From Glaciimonas sp. CA11.2 (GTDB taxonomy: Bacteria; Pseudomonadota; Gammaproteobacteria; Burkholderiales; Burkholderiaceae_D): a DNA stretch of 64,000 nucleotides. Positions within the stretch are counted from its first letter, which is position 1. Each line of letters opens with the position of its first letter. The stretch is taken from contig NZ_JAVIWL010000001.1 in NCBI RefSeq assembly GCF_034314045.1, positions 682,001 through 746,000 on the forward strand, in the 5' to 3' direction. The translations under genes were made by a program, and so were the position numbers. Below are positions 53,540-62,969 of this stretch, piece after piece. The notes under the pieces are model-generated. The model ran no database searches and was not told where the DNA came from. It saw only the letters and a list, made by a program, of their open reading frames with translations.

Positions 53540-54640
53540 TTAAGGCCGGTAACCCAAGCGTACCGACAAGCGCCGTGCCGCATCGCTCAAACGCGCTACC
53601 GCCGGATCATCCGGAGTAAAACACACTGCTGCGCCCATCATCGTCAGCGCCAGCACAATCGATCCCGAAGCATCGAATACGGGCGCACTGACAGCGTTCA
53701 CGCCCAGATCATTGATATCGGTCATGATCGCATCATCTATCGCCCCCAGCCGGCGTTCGCGCACCAACGCCAAGTGTTCTTCCACCGCTGCACGGGTGTT
53801 GAATGGTGCATCGGGAATATGTTGTACCGCGGCGATTTCTGCGTCCAGATAGCGTGCTGTCAACTGCGGCGCTGAAAAGGCAGCAAACACTTTGCCGGTA
53901 GCAGAACCCAGTAACGGTAACACCATCCCGCAACGCAAGCGCACATCAAGCGGTTGGCGTGCTTCTACCCACCAGATGAGGGTCGGGCCAAGGTTGCCCC
54001 AGACGCCTAAACCGACAGTTTTATCTGTTTCACGATTCAACTCTTCCAGACAAGGCCGCGCTAACTGAACAGCGTTCAATGTGGCGACGTTACCGGAGCC
54101 CAAGTCAGCGTTGGGCGCATGCGGATGTACGACCATGTATTTGCCCGCGCCAAAAGCCAGCGGCTTGCGCGAGGTCCCGAGAATGCGATCAACACGGCCT
54201 AGAAAAAGCAAGTGGTCGCCGCCCGGATACGTGGCTTCAGTGCTGCATTCAAGATATGCCGAGCAACCATCAATGAGCGGCAAGCCATCGATGCCCGGCG
54301 TGATAGCGATCCCCTCAAAACGACCGGGGCCGGATTTAGCGAAGCGATTAGAGACATCGACTTGCTCTTCCGATAATATATTGACGACAAACCGTTTCGT
54401 TTTGCTATACACAGGAAAACTGGTCGCATTGGTACGCACGCTCCAGACGATAAGCGGTGGATCGAGCGAGACCGAATTGAACGAATTGACCGTCATGCCG
54501 ATTGGTGCACCGTCCTCATCAAGCGCCGTGATTACCGTCACGCCAGTGACAAAGGCTCCAAGGCAACGGCGCAACTCGGCTGGATCAATGGGTGACACTT
54601 GCGCCGACACTTGCGGCGATGCTAACAAAGAATCACTCAT
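53540..54640 (-). CDS. Flavin reductase fused to an IclR-type effector-binding domain
   Basis: A 366-residue two-domain protein. Residues 20-170 are a flavin reductase-like FMN-binding domain (LGAFVTGVTVITALDEDGAP, GMTVNSFNSVSLDPPLIVW, FVVNILSEEQVDVSNRFA). Residues 180-366 resemble the C-terminal ligand domain of IclR regulators (HIPDAPFNTRAAVEEHLALV, RRLGAIDDAIMTDINDLGVN, APVFDASGSIVLALTMMG) without any helix-turn-helix. It would supply reduced flavin to the NtaA-like monooxygenase. The extra domain suggests control by substrate, as the MarR-like domain does in the 4-hydroxyphenylacetate hydroxylase reductase of Acinetobacter. Overlaps livM by 8 bp. Confidence 0.85.
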   Translation of the reverse strand: MSDSLLASPQVSAQVSPIDPAELRRCLGAFVTGVTVITALDEDGAPIGMTVNSFNSVSLDPPLIVWSVRTNATSFPVYSKTKRFVVNILSEEQVDVSNRFAKSGPGRFEGIAITPGIDGLPLIDGCSAYLECSTEATYPGGDHLLFLGRVDRILGTSRKPLAFGAGKYMVVHPHAPNADLGSGNVATLNAVQLARPCLEELNRETDKTVGLGVWGNLGPTLIWWVEARQPLDVRLRCGMVLPLLGSATGKVFAAFSAPQLTARYLDAEIAAVQHIPDAPFNTRAAVEEHLALVRERRLGAIDDAIMTDINDLGVNAVSAPVFDASGSIVLALTMMGAAVCFTPDDPAVARLSDAARRLSVRLGYRP

Positions 54641-55715
54641 GGAGGCTGGTATCTTTCAATGGAATAGAGGGTTCGGAAAGCGCACGGCGAAAGCCGGCTT
54701 TGACCACATTTGCAACCAAAGGGTCGCTTCCCACCAAAGGCAAACGTGCGATCTCGAATCGGTCGGCAACCCAACCACACAAGCCACGCCGGAAGGACAT
54801 GACGCAAACAATAAAGATCGCGCCCTGAATCATTGTGACCCATGATCCAAAACCGGCAAGGTAAGTGCTAATCACCACTAACACGAAAGCCCCGATAATC
54901 GGACCAAACAGCGTACCTACGCCGCCAACCAACGTCATCAGAATCACATCGCCAGATACTGACCAGTTAACATCGTTGAGTGTCGCAAGCTGAAACACCA
55001 GCGTCTTGGTCGCACCGGCTAGTCCAGCCAGCGCAGCCGACAAGACAAACACCAGCAACTTAATCCGCTCAACCCGATAACCCAACGAAATAGCCCGCGG
55101 TTCATTTTCACGAATTGCCTTGAGTACCTGACCGAATGGCGAATGCACGACGCGATAAATCAGCGCGAAGCCACCGATACAGATCGCCAGCACGGTGTAA
55201 TACATCGCCAAGGGTTGGTTGAGGTTAATGACGCCAAAAAGATGACCGCGCGGGATCGCCTGAATGCCATCTTCGCCACCAGTAAAACCACCAGCCTGTA
55301 AATAGAAGAAATACAGCATTTGGGCCAACGCTAACGTCACCATCGCGAAATAAATACCTTGACGTCGAATCGACAGCCAGCCGAACACCACACCTAGTAC
55401 CGTCGCAGCCAGTGTGCCAAGCACAATCCCAACCTCCGGATTAATGCCCCAATACTTCATTGAGTAGCCGGTTACGTAGGCCGCAGTACCAAAAAACGAA
55501 GCATGCCCGAAGGACAGCAAGCCGCCATAACCGAACAGCAAATTGAACGCTGCAGCAAGCAACGCAAAACACAAGGCCTTCATCATAAAGACCGGATAGA
55601 GCCCGATAAAAGGACTCACCAGCGCAAGCAGCAACATCAAAGCGGCGATGATCAGTGGCGCATTTTTTTGTGCAAGATCGGATTGCATCAACGCTTTTAC
55701 ATTCGACACCATCAT
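54633..55715 (-). CDS. Branched-chain amino acid-type ABC permease (LivM family)
   Basis: Inner-membrane permease of 360 residues with about nine helices. Family hallmarks: LLFGYGGLLSFGHASFFGTAAYV, LSIRRQGIYFAMVTLALAQM, GGEDGIQAIPR, and LKAIRENEPRAISLGYRVER, the ATPase-contact loop. ATG 55715 overlaps the livH stop (ATGA). In catabolic operons, Liv-type systems often carry aromatic acids or amides, not leucine. Works with LivH, LivF, LivG and the binding protein at 60 kb. Confidence 0.92.
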   Translation of the reverse strand: MMVSNVKALMQSDLAQKNAPLIIAALMLLLALVSPFIGLYPVFMMKALCFALLAAAFNLLFGYGGLLSFGHASFFGTAAYVTGYSMKYWGINPEVGIVLGTLAATVLGVVFGWLSIRRQGIYFAMVTLALAQMLYFFYLQAGGFTGGEDGIQAIPRGHLFGVINLNQPLAMYYTVLAICIGGFALIYRVVHSPFGQVLKAIRENEPRAISLGYRVERIKLLVFVLSAALAGLAGATKTLVFQLATLNDVNWSVSGDVILMTLVGGVGTLFGPIIGAFVLVVISTYLAGFGSWVTMIQGAIFIVCVMSFRRGLCGWVADRFEIARLPLVGSDPLVANVVKAGFRRALSEPSIPLKDTSLHE

Positions 55716-56599
55716 GCAGTCCTCCCAAACAACCCGGCAGGCTTGATCAGCAATACCAGCGCCATAATTACGAAGATCACCGTACTGGAAGCCTGTGGAT
55801 AAAATACCTTGGTCAAACCTTCCGCCAAACCGAGCGCAAAGCCGCTGAAAATCGCCCCGACGATTGAACCCATGCCACCGATCACGACGACTGCAAACAC
55901 CACAATAATAGTGCTGGTTCCCATCATCGGGCTGACCTGATAAATAGGTGCGGCCAACACGCCACCCAATGCAGCCAAACCCACACCAAAACCGTAGGTC
56001 AGCATCATCATGCGCGGCACGCGCACGCCAAAGGCTTGAACCAATGATGGGTTTTCAGTGGCCGCGCGCAAGTAAGACCCTAGTTTGGTTTTCTCAATCA
56101 TCAGCCAGGTAGCACCACATACCACGATAGAAAAGATGAAGACCCAGGCGCGATAAGTAGGTAAATACATAAAGCCTAAATGATGCCCGCCCTGCAACAG
56201 CGCGGGAGTGGCATACGGCAACCCGGCCGCTCCGAATAGTTGGCGAAAAGCACCCTCAATCAACAGCGCTGTACCGAAAGTGAGTAACAAACCATACACA
56301 TGGTCAAGTTGTTGAATATGGCGTAACAAATAGCGCTCAATCAGCATTCCGCTCGCACCGACGATAAGTGGCGTCAACACCAGCGCCATCCAATAATTTA
56401 GCCCGAGAAAGTTGAGTAACAACCACGCACAAAACGCACCCATCATATATTGCGCACCATGCGCGAAATTGATGATGTTCAGCAAGCCAAAGATAACCGC
56501 CAGACCAAGGCTGAGCATGGCATAGAAGGCACCGTTGATAGCACCGATCATTAATTGCCCAGACAGTGCCTGCACGGAAACACCAAAGAATTCTGTCAT
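55712..56599 (-). CDS. Branched-chain amino acid-type ABC permease (LivH family)
   Basis: Second inner-membrane permease, 295 residues, about eight helices. It contains GAINGAFYAMLSLGLAVIFG, LLNIINFAHGAQYMMGAF and LRAATENPSLVQAFGVRVPR, and GGMGSIVGAIFSGFALGL, all typical of LivH. It starts 3 bp after the ATPase gene and overlaps livM. The pair LivH/LivM forms the channel. Confidence 0.92.
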   Translation of the reverse strand: MTEFFGVSVQALSGQLMIGAINGAFYAMLSLGLAVIFGLLNIINFAHGAQYMMGAFCAWLLLNFLGLNYWMALVLTPLIVGASGMLIERYLLRHIQQLDHVYGLLLTFGTALLIEGAFRQLFGAAGLPYATPALLQGGHHLGFMYLPTYRAWVFIFSIVVCGATWLMIEKTKLGSYLRAATENPSLVQAFGVRVPRMMMLTYGFGVGLAALGGVLAAPIYQVSPMMGTSTIIVVFAVVVIGGMGSIVGAIFSGFALGLAEGLTKVFYPQASSTVIFVIMALVLLIKPAGLFGRTA

Positions 56600-56602
56600 A
56601 AT

Positions 56603-57328
56603 TTACATACTCAAATAATTGTGAATGTTGGCCACCGTCGTCGGATCAGCGATCTCGGCTGCAGCAATATGATCAACTACACGACCATCTTCAATCACGT
56701 AAAATCGTTCTGACACACTGGCGGCGAAATTGAAATTTTGCTCGACCAGAACGATGGTGTAACCCCGCTCTTTAAGCTTCTGAATTGCATGACCGATTTG
56801 TTCGATGATGACCGGTGCCAGACCTTCAGTTGGTTCGTCCAGTAATAGCAAATCTGCGCCCGTGCGCAAGATACGTGCAATGGCCAGCATTTGTTGTTCG
56901 CCGCCGGACAATTTGGTTCCTTGACTGGCGCTACGCTCGGCCAGATTAGGAAACAATTGGTGGATTTCCGCCAGCGTCATACCACCCGCCTTAATGATCG
57001 GTGGCAGCATCAGATTTTCTTGCACCGTCAAGCCAGCAAAAATGCCGCGCTCTTCCGGACAATAGCCGATACCCAGACGCGCAATCTGATCCGGCGATGC
57101 GGCAATTAATTCGCTACCGGAAAATGTAATCGCGCCTTCACGTCGCCGCATCAATCCCATGATCGAACGCAGCGTACTGGTCTTGCCAGCGCCGTTGCGT
57201 CCAAGCAAAGTAACGGTTTCGCCGCGTTGCACAGTCAGGTTAATGCCATGCAAGGCCTGCGATTCGCCGTACCAGGCACGCAGATTATCAATGGCCAGTA
57301 AATCCGGTTGGGGAGATAAATCAGGCAT
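56603..57328 (-). CDS. Branched-chain amino acid-type ABC ATPase (LivF family)
   Basis: ATP-binding subunit of 241 residues. Walker A GRNGAGKTSTLRSIMG, the LivF-type Q-loop region IGYCPEERGIFAGLTVQENL, signature LSGGEQQMLAIARIL, Walker B LLLLDEPTEGLAP and the switch His-equivalent VLVEQNFNFA (Gln in LivF). ATG 57328 overlaps the livG stop by 8 bp and gives a family-like N-terminus; a longer frame to 57382 lies within livG. Confidence 0.93.
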   Translation of the reverse strand: MPDLSPQPDLLAIDNLRAWYGESQALHGINLTVQRGETVTLLGRNGAGKTSTLRSIMGLMRRREGAITFSGSELIAASPDQIARLGIGYCPEERGIFAGLTVQENLMLPPIIKAGGMTLAEIHQLFPNLAERSASQGTKLSGGEQQMLAIARILRTGADLLLLDEPTEGLAPVIIEQIGHAIQKLKERGYTIVLVEQNFNFAASVSERFYVIEDGRVVDHIAAAEIADPTTVANIHNYLSM

Positions 57329-58073
57329 GCGCTGATCCCATGTAAGCACTACGCACCAGCGGATTCGCAGACACGACGGCATACGGGCCTTCGGCCAATA
57401 TTTTGCCGCGCGCCAGCACCGTAATGGTGTCCGACAAATCGGCCACTACTTTTAAATTGTGTTCCACCATCAAGACCGTACGACCAACCGCAACCTTTCG
57501 AATCAGACTGGCGATGCGCGCGATATCCTCATGACCTAGTCCAGCCATTGGTTCATCCAGCAACATCACTTCTGGATCGAGCGCCAACGTGGTCGCTAAT
57601 TCGAGCGCACGCTTACGGCCATATGACAGATCGGCTGCTCGCACATCACGCCATCGCGTTAAACCCACCGCCTCAAGCAACTCGTCGGCACGCTCATACA
57701 ATGCCGCAAGTGTCTTGTCAGAACGCCAGAATTGGTAGCTAACTTGCAGCGGGCGCTGTAACGCAATCCGTACATTGTCACGCAAACTAAAAGCCGGGAA
57801 AGTGGAAGAAATCTGAAACGAGCGCACCATGCCGCTCTGCGCTACCAAGGCCGGGTCGCGTCGGGTGATCTCTTCACCTTTGAAAAATATTTGTCCACCA
57901 CTAGCGGGCAAAAAACGTGTCAGTAAATTGAAGACCGTAGATTTACCCGCACCATTAGGACCGATCAGCGCATGGATAGATCCCTTGCGCACTTTCAAAT
58001 CGACTCCACCAACCGCGATAAAGCCGCGGAAGTCCTTGGTCAAGCCACGTGTTTCGATGATCGTACCAGTCAC
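57321..58073 (-). CDS. Branched-chain amino acid-type ABC ATPase (LivG family)
   Basis: ATP-binding subunit of 250 residues. Walker A GPNGAGKSTVFNLLTRFLP, Q-loop MVRSFQISSTFPAFSLRDNV, signature LSYGRKRALELATTL (LivG type SYG), Walker B VMLLDEPMAGLGHED and LMVEHNLKVVADL. It follows the monooxygenase gene by 13 bp. An unusual gene order puts both ATPases before the permeases and the binding protein at the operon start. Confidence 0.93.
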   Translation of the reverse strand: MTGTIIETRGLTKDFRGFIAVGGVDLKVRKGSIHALIGPNGAGKSTVFNLLTRFLPASGGQIFFKGEEITRRDPALVAQSGMVRSFQISSTFPAFSLRDNVRIALQRPLQVSYQFWRSDKTLAALYERADELLEAVGLTRWRDVRAADLSYGRKRALELATTLALDPEVMLLDEPMAGLGHEDIARIASLIRKVAVGRTVLMVEHNLKVVADLSDTITVLARGKILAEGPYAVVSANPLVRSAYMGSAHA

Positions 58074-58086
58074 TTTACCCGCCCCA

Positions 58087-59394
58087 TCAAGCCATCAAAT
58101 TGTCACGGAAGCTGTCGCCTTCATAAGCAGTGCGGAACACGCCACGGCTTTGCAGGATTGGCACGACCTGATCAACAAAATCTTCAACGCTATCAGGATT
58201 GGTCGTCGGACTCAGGTTAAAGCCGTAGCAACCGGTTTCGCGCCAGGTACGCTCCATTTCATCAGCCACTTGTTCCGGCGTACCGATCACTTGAGGAATG
58301 GCCACCGACAAGGCCCAGGTTGTTGCTGCCTGACGCAATGTCACCGCCTTGCCATCCGCACCGGTCACCGTCGCCGCCATCAATCCGCGTGAAGCCTGGG
58401 TTTCCATTTCCGCCAATGGACGATCTGGATCAAGCTGGCTCAGATCGATACCGAACACGCCCGAGAGACGCGCAAGAATGGCATCCAGCGGAATCCGCTC
58501 AGCCAATTCTTCAGCACGTTGACGCGCTTCAAGTTCGGTACTGCGCACGATCGGTTGCAGGCCAAATAACACCTTGCATTCTTTACCCTTGCCTTGCTCC
58601 GCAGCGGCAGCGCTCAATTGCAGCATGCTCTTTTTCATCCCTGCGATATGCGATTGAATCGCAAAAATCACTTCAGCGTGTTCCATCGCAAACTGCAAAC
58701 CACGTCCCGATGAACCAGCCTGAAACAACAATGGCCGACCGTATGACGATGGCAACGTCGGCGCAACCGCTTTGCAATTTAGAAAACGACCTTGAAAATC
58801 AACGACATTGATTTGTTCGGGATCAGCAAACTTGCCAGTAACGTGGTTCTTCAATATCGCTGCATCGGGAACGCTATCCCACAAGCGGTAGCAAATTTCC
58901 ATAAATTCGTCGGCTTGGTCATAACGCTCGTCATGACCCAATGCGCCAAGACCATTAGCCTGATGTTCTGCTGCGCTGAAACCGGATACGATGTTCCAGC
59001 CAACGCGACCACGACTCAAATAATTCAAAGTCGAAATGCGACGGGTCGCCAGATAAGGCGTCGTACCAGTGGTCGACAACGTCACACCAATACCGAGGTG
59101 TTTAGTCGCCGCAGCCATCACCGCTACCAAAGGCATCGGATCATGATTGGGCCATGATGCACCGTATTCTACTGATGGCTTGACGCTACTTTTATAGACC
59201 GCATGTGTGGCTGGGCTATCGGCAAAAAACACGCCATCAAAACAACCGCGCTCAAGCGTCTGGGCCAGATTCTGCCAATAGGCAAAATCTTGCAAGCCAT
59301 CTAACTGCCCATCCTTCGGATCGGTCCAACTAAGCAGAGTATGCGTACTGGCGCTGTGTATCAGCATTTGCATCAAGTGCATTTTCGAAGACAT
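58087..59394 (-). CDS. NtaA/SnaA/DszA-family FMN-dependent monooxygenase
   Basis: Luciferase-like flavin monooxygenase of 435 residues. Family signatures are WQNLAQTLERGCFDGVFFAD, HLGIGVTLSTTGTTPYLATR, ISTLNYLSRGRVGWNIVSGF, HDERYDQADEFMEICYRLWD, and GRPLLFQAGSSGRGLQFA. The group oxygenates substrates such as nitrilotriacetate, pristinamycin precursors, dibenzothiophene sulfone and EDTA, using reduced FMN from a separate reductase, here presumably the fused reductase five genes downstream. The substrate is not readable. Gap of 68 bp to the cupin gene. Confidence 0.9.
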   Translation of the reverse strand: MSSKMHLMQMLIHSASTHTLLSWTDPKDGQLDGLQDFAYWQNLAQTLERGCFDGVFFADSPATHAVYKSSVKPSVEYGASWPNHDPMPLVAVMAAATKHLGIGVTLSTTGTTPYLATRRISTLNYLSRGRVGWNIVSGFSAAEHQANGLGALGHDERYDQADEFMEICYRLWDSVPDAAILKNHVTGKFADPEQINVVDFQGRFLNCKAVAPTLPSSYGRPLLFQAGSSGRGLQFAMEHAEVIFAIQSHIAGMKKSMLQLSAAAAEQGKGKECKVLFGLQPIVRSTELEARQRAEELAERIPLDAILARLSGVFGIDLSQLDPDRPLAEMETQASRGLMAATVTGADGKAVTLRQAATTWALSVAIPQVIGTPEQVADEMERTWRETGCYGFNLSPTTNPDSVEDFVDQVVPILQSRGVFRTAYEGDSFRDNLMA

Positions 59395-59462
59395 TGGACT
59401 TCATCCTTGGAACAAAAAATAAATAGGCTAGTCAGCAAACGACAGAGCTGAGCAGAGTAAAG

Positions 59463-59975
59463 CTATCGAATCAGCGATTGCAGATAATCATCGCCCAGAC
59501 CGACTTCACGACAATACTTGGCGTACCGATCGAGGCGCAAAAACACATCATCGTAGTCAGTCGCATTACCTTCTTCATCCAGATACACGAGCGGGCCATG
59601 AACGTGAAACAACGCGGTCATCTTGCCAGCTTCCGGATCAATATAAAGAGTATGGATGTGACCCGGTGGCTCATAAACAAAACTACCGGCACGTGCAACC
59701 CAGTCGTACTCGCGATAGCCCCACGCGCCATCAAGCGTCCAACCGGTTACTGGCGAAGCATGACGGTGGCGCTGAATAGTGCCCTGACCTTCAGCCTTCA
59801 GAATACTGATCCAACCACCATTCGAGACATCAAACAGGATCGGACGAACCTTGCCCAATTTACCTAGGGGATACCATTTGTTATCGTCAATCATGACGTC
59901 CGGCGAAAACATTTCCGGACGTGTAAAAGGTGATTCTGGAATATTAATTGGTTTGTTACTTTTAATATCACTCAT
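59463..59975 (-). CDS. Cupin, 2,4'-dihydroxyacetophenone dioxygenase-like
   Basis: A 170-residue single-domain cupin (ChrR-like fold). IQRHRHASPVTGWTLDGAW carries the His-x-His metal ligands (RHRH), and GSFVYEPPGHIHTLYID the third His. The segment KWYPLGKLGKVRPILFDVSN resembles 2,4'-dihydroxyacetophenone dioxygenase proteins, which cleave a C-C bond of a ketone side chain using Fe and O2. The ATG shares one base with the binding-protein stop (TGATG), so the two are coupled. This is the strongest hint that the operon substrate is an aryl ketone or similar compound; family members with other reactions exist. Confidence 0.8.
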   Translation of the reverse strand: MSDIKSNKPINIPESPFTRPEMFSPDVMIDDNKWYPLGKLGKVRPILFDVSNGGWISILKAEGQGTIQRHRHASPVTGWTLDGAWGYREYDWVARAGSFVYEPPGHIHTLYIDPEAGKMTALFHVHGPLVYLDEEGNATDYDDVFLRLDRYAKYCREVGLGDDYLQSLIR

Positions 59976-61213
59976 CAGATACTCCCTGGTTTAACGAGTG
60001 GGCAACCACCCGCCGACATTGGACGCCAAGCCTGATCCGGGCCGAGCTTACGTTTGATCTTGTACAAATCCCACTCGCCTTTGCTCTCTTCCGGAGACTT
60101 GACTTCGAATAGATACACATCACTGACAACGCGACCGTCAGCACGAATGCGCGCATTGGTCAGCACGTCATCGCTGATCGGCAATTGTTTCATACGCTCA
60201 ACTACGACACGACCAGAACGTTTGGCTTCTGCAGCGCCCACATCGGCAACTGCTTTCAAATAATGTGTCACAGCGGAATAAGCGCCAGCCTGGCCCATGT
60301 TCGGCGGTACACCCTTAGTGTTAGGCGTTATACGTTTCGAGAAAGCACGCGATTTGTCGCTCAAATCCCAATAAAACGATTCCGTCAGGACCAGACCTTT
60401 GGTGACTGGCAAACCCAGTGCTTTAATATCTTGCAAATAAATGATCAACGCAGCCATCCGCTGACCACCTTTGGTCAGTCCAAATTCGTTTGCTTGCTTG
60501 AGGCAGTTGAGCAAGTCATTACCGGCCAACGCCAACGCCACAACTTTTGCGCCGGAAGCTTGTGCCTGCAACAGAGCGGACGCAAAATCGGTCGTGCCAA
60601 CTGGCACCGCGACTTCGCCCACCACTTTGCCGCCTTTAGCGATGACTACGGCAGCGGTGTCGTCGCGTAAGGCTTTGCCAAATACATAGTCGGCACGGAT
60701 GAAAAACCAACTTTCTCCAGCGCCCTTTTCGATCATTCCGTTACCCATGCTGGTCGCCAGCATCGCAGTATCGAAAGTCCAATGGGTCATATTCGGGGTG
60801 CAATTGACGCCGCTGAGAGAAGCGGAGCCGACGTTATTGGCAAGCATCACTTTGTCACGCTCACGCACTAAATTATTGACGGCTAAAGCGATTGCGGAAT
60901 TATTAAACTCCATCAGTGCATCAACGCCCTGATCAAGCCACTGGCGCGCAATGGCAGCGCCAATATCAGGTTTATTCTGGTGATCCGCTGTAAGGATTTC
61001 GACATTCAAACCACGGCTTCCCGCGATTTCAGCAATCGCCTGACGCGCACAAGCGATTGAACCGACGCCACCAAGATAACTATAAGGACCAGATGCATCT
61101 TGCAACATGCCGATACGAATCAAAGGTTTAGACTGTGCTCTTGCGATCATTGGCGCTAAAGAAACTGCTGAAAGCGCTGATAGTCCAGCTATCACGGTAC
61201 GACGATTCACCAT
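59975..61213 (-). CDS. Liv-type ABC transporter substrate-binding protein
   Basis: Periplasmic binding protein of the Leu/Ile/Val-binding (Peripla_BP_6) family, 412 residues. A signal with a twin-arginine-like RRTVIAGLSALSAV ends at ARA before QSKPLIRIGMLQD. The core has LNVEILTADHQNKPDIGAAI, ARQWLDQGVDALMEFNNSA and YVFGKALRDDTAAV. GGGAGATTAAAG precedes the ATG. It is the first gene of the ten-gene operon. This subfamily often binds amides or aromatic acids; ligand not determined. Confidence 0.9.
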   Translation of the reverse strand: MVNRRTVIAGLSALSAVSLAPMIARAQSKPLIRIGMLQDASGPYSYLGGVGSIACARQAIAEIAGSRGLNVEILTADHQNKPDIGAAIARQWLDQGVDALMEFNNSAIALAVNNLVRERDKVMLANNVGSASLSGVNCTPNMTHWTFDTAMLATSMGNGMIEKGAGESWFFIRADYVFGKALRDDTAAVVIAKGGKVVGEVAVPVGTTDFASALLQAQASGAKVVALALAGNDLLNCLKQANEFGLTKGGQRMAALIIYLQDIKALGLPVTKGLVLTESFYWDLSDKSRAFSKRITPNTKGVPPNMGQAGAYSAVTHYLKAVADVGAAEAKRSGRVVVERMKQLPISDDVLTNARIRADGRVVSDVYLFEVKSPEESKGEWDLYKIKRKLGPDQAWRPMSAGGCPLVKPGSI

Positions 61214-61781
61214 CTTTAATCTCCCTGGTTTACCACCCTGTTCCGGTATCCAAACCGCATAATTTTCGAGCGATTCCTGATGCCTTACAGGCTGATATAT
61301 ACTTAATAGAATTGTTATCTACCCGATGGTATAGCATTTTTACTGACGTCGCAACTTTTTTGATAAGCGTTTGAATGATGATTATTCATGCTGTAAATCA
61401 GCCATAAATCACGTGCGCCAAGCCCACACTTAAGCACACGGAAGCGAGACCATTTCAGGCAAAACAGAGATATAAAATTGAGTGAAGCAAGGAAAGAAAT
61501 ACAGACAACGACTAGGTAAACATCACGTCGAAAAATTGAAACAAAAAAATCAGACCAACAAAAACAAATGGCCCCGCTCAAGCTGAGAAGGGCCATCGGA
61601 TATGACATATTCCAAATAATTCTGAAACAAGCCAAAAAAGGTTTTAAATAAACCCACCAACTCAAGACTTACGCAAAATCGTCCCAGCAAGGCGTGCCAA
61701 CGAAGACAGTACGATAGTACCGGCCACATTGGTGGCTAGGAAAGCACAACGCCGCTGGGGCGGTTTTTCGTAGGTCCGGCG
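61214..61781. other. Intergenic region between catabolic operon and porin
   Basis: No supported gene in 568 bp. It must hold the operon promoter on the minus strand. TACC-CGAT-GGTA at about 61321-61332 is a small perfect inverted repeat that could be an operator. A GC-rich hairpin followed by TTTTT on the plus strand (61751-61768) may act as a weak terminator near the porin 3' end. Confidence 0.4.
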
Positions 61782-62969
61782 TTAGAAGGAGTGGCGCATG
61801 CCGATAGCCGCTGCTCTGATGGTCGAACCGTAAGGTACGACGCCAGCAGTAGCAGAGGTGATCGTAGACACCAATGGACCGTTTGCAGTCGCGCTATTCT
61901 TAGTCTGACCATAGTTAGCGTACAAAACAGTGGTTTTCGAGAACGGATACTCATAAGTCAAACCGAGTACAGTACCGTGACCGTCTGGTGTGCCATTTTT
62001 ATAGATGTAATCGATTCTGTCGATAGAAGGAATGAAAGTACCTGTACCGACCGGAATACGTGCGCCGATCCAGTATGAATGCTGACGACTCCAGGTATAG
62101 GCGTAAGCTGCCGCACCGGGCGCACCAACGGTCGCAGCCGGGCTCAAATTAGCAAAATTGCTTGGTCCGATGAATTGATAAGCGCCAAGAAATACCTTAG
62201 CAAAATCGAAGGTATAAGAACCACCGGCGATTTGCTCACTCACCCACTCAGGCTTAGCAGTTGCAAGAATACTATCTTGCGCCTGACGCAGACGGGTAGC
62301 CGACAAACTCAATGACAACGGACCATTGTCGTATGTCACGCTAGGGTTGATCAATTGGCCTGTATTGCGCGTATTTTCATCACCAGCTGCCAACATCAAC
62401 TTAAATGTCAGACCGGAAGTTTTAAATGTTCCCAACAAAGAGTTGTTTACACGGGAAGTCGACTGCCATGTTCCACTAGTTGCGGTCGCACCAATAGTCG
62501 GATAGATAGCATGGTTGGTTGCCGTTGTCGCGTTACCAAAGTACAGACCATACGATGGATCGATCGCAGCAAAGATGACGTCGATCGGCGCATATTGACG
62601 ACCTGCAGACAGAGTCCAGTTAGAACCAGCCAAACCAACCCATGATTGACGACCAAACAACACACCACCCTGCTGACTAGCACCGGTATCCGCACCAAAA
62701 CCAGCCTCAAGCACGAAGTTAGCGCTCAGCCCGCCACCAAGATCTTCGGTACCACGGAAACCCAAACGACTCGCTGGACCAACGCCAGAATCTTCACGCA
62801 GGATATGCGCTGAATTTACACCGACTGAACCGCCCGGTTTTGTCGTGCCGCCGATTGTACTCACCGATACAATCGCTGCATCTACGTTACCGTAAATGGT
62901 CACGCTGGAATCGGCTTGTGCTACGCCGAAAGGTGCCAATATGGCGATTGCAGCAACTAATTTTTTCAT
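61782..62969 (-). CDS. Gram-negative general porin (Porin_4/OmpC-like)
   Basis: Outer-membrane 16-strand beta-barrel porin of 395 residues. The signal peptide MKKLVAAIAILAPFGVAQA is followed by DSSVTIYGNVDAAIVSVST. LGFRGTEDLGGGLSANFVLE and LFGRQSWVGLAGSNWTLSAG are Burkholderiales porin signatures. The protein ends AAIGMRHSF with the terminal Phe needed for BAM assembly. It lies between two Liv-type loci and may help uptake of their substrates, but porins of this kind are general diffusion pores. Confidence 0.94.
   Translation of the reverse strand: MKKLVAAIAILAPFGVAQADSSVTIYGNVDAAIVSVSTIGGTTKPGGSVGVNSAHILREDSGVGPASRLGFRGTEDLGGGLSANFVLEAGFGADTGASQQGGVLFGRQSWVGLAGSNWTLSAGRQYAPIDVIFAAIDPSYGLYFGNATTATNHAIYPTIGATATSGTWQSTSRVNNSLLGTFKTSGLTFKLMLAAGDENTRNTGQLINPSVTYDNGPLSLSLSATRLRQAQDSILATAKPEWVSEQIAGGSYTFDFAKVFLGAYQFIGPSNFANLSPAATVGAPGAAAYAYTWSRQHSYWIGARIPVGTGTFIPSIDRIDYIYKNGTPDGHGTVLGLTYEYPFSKTTVLYANYGQTKNSATANGPLVSTITSATAGVVPYGSTIRAAAIGMRHSF

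Noticed and set aside
61315..61665. Minus-strand 116-codon frame rich in Phe, Trp and Ser between operon and porin
   Set aside because: It looks hydrophobic only because the DNA is AT-rich; no start signal and no membrane-protein pattern.
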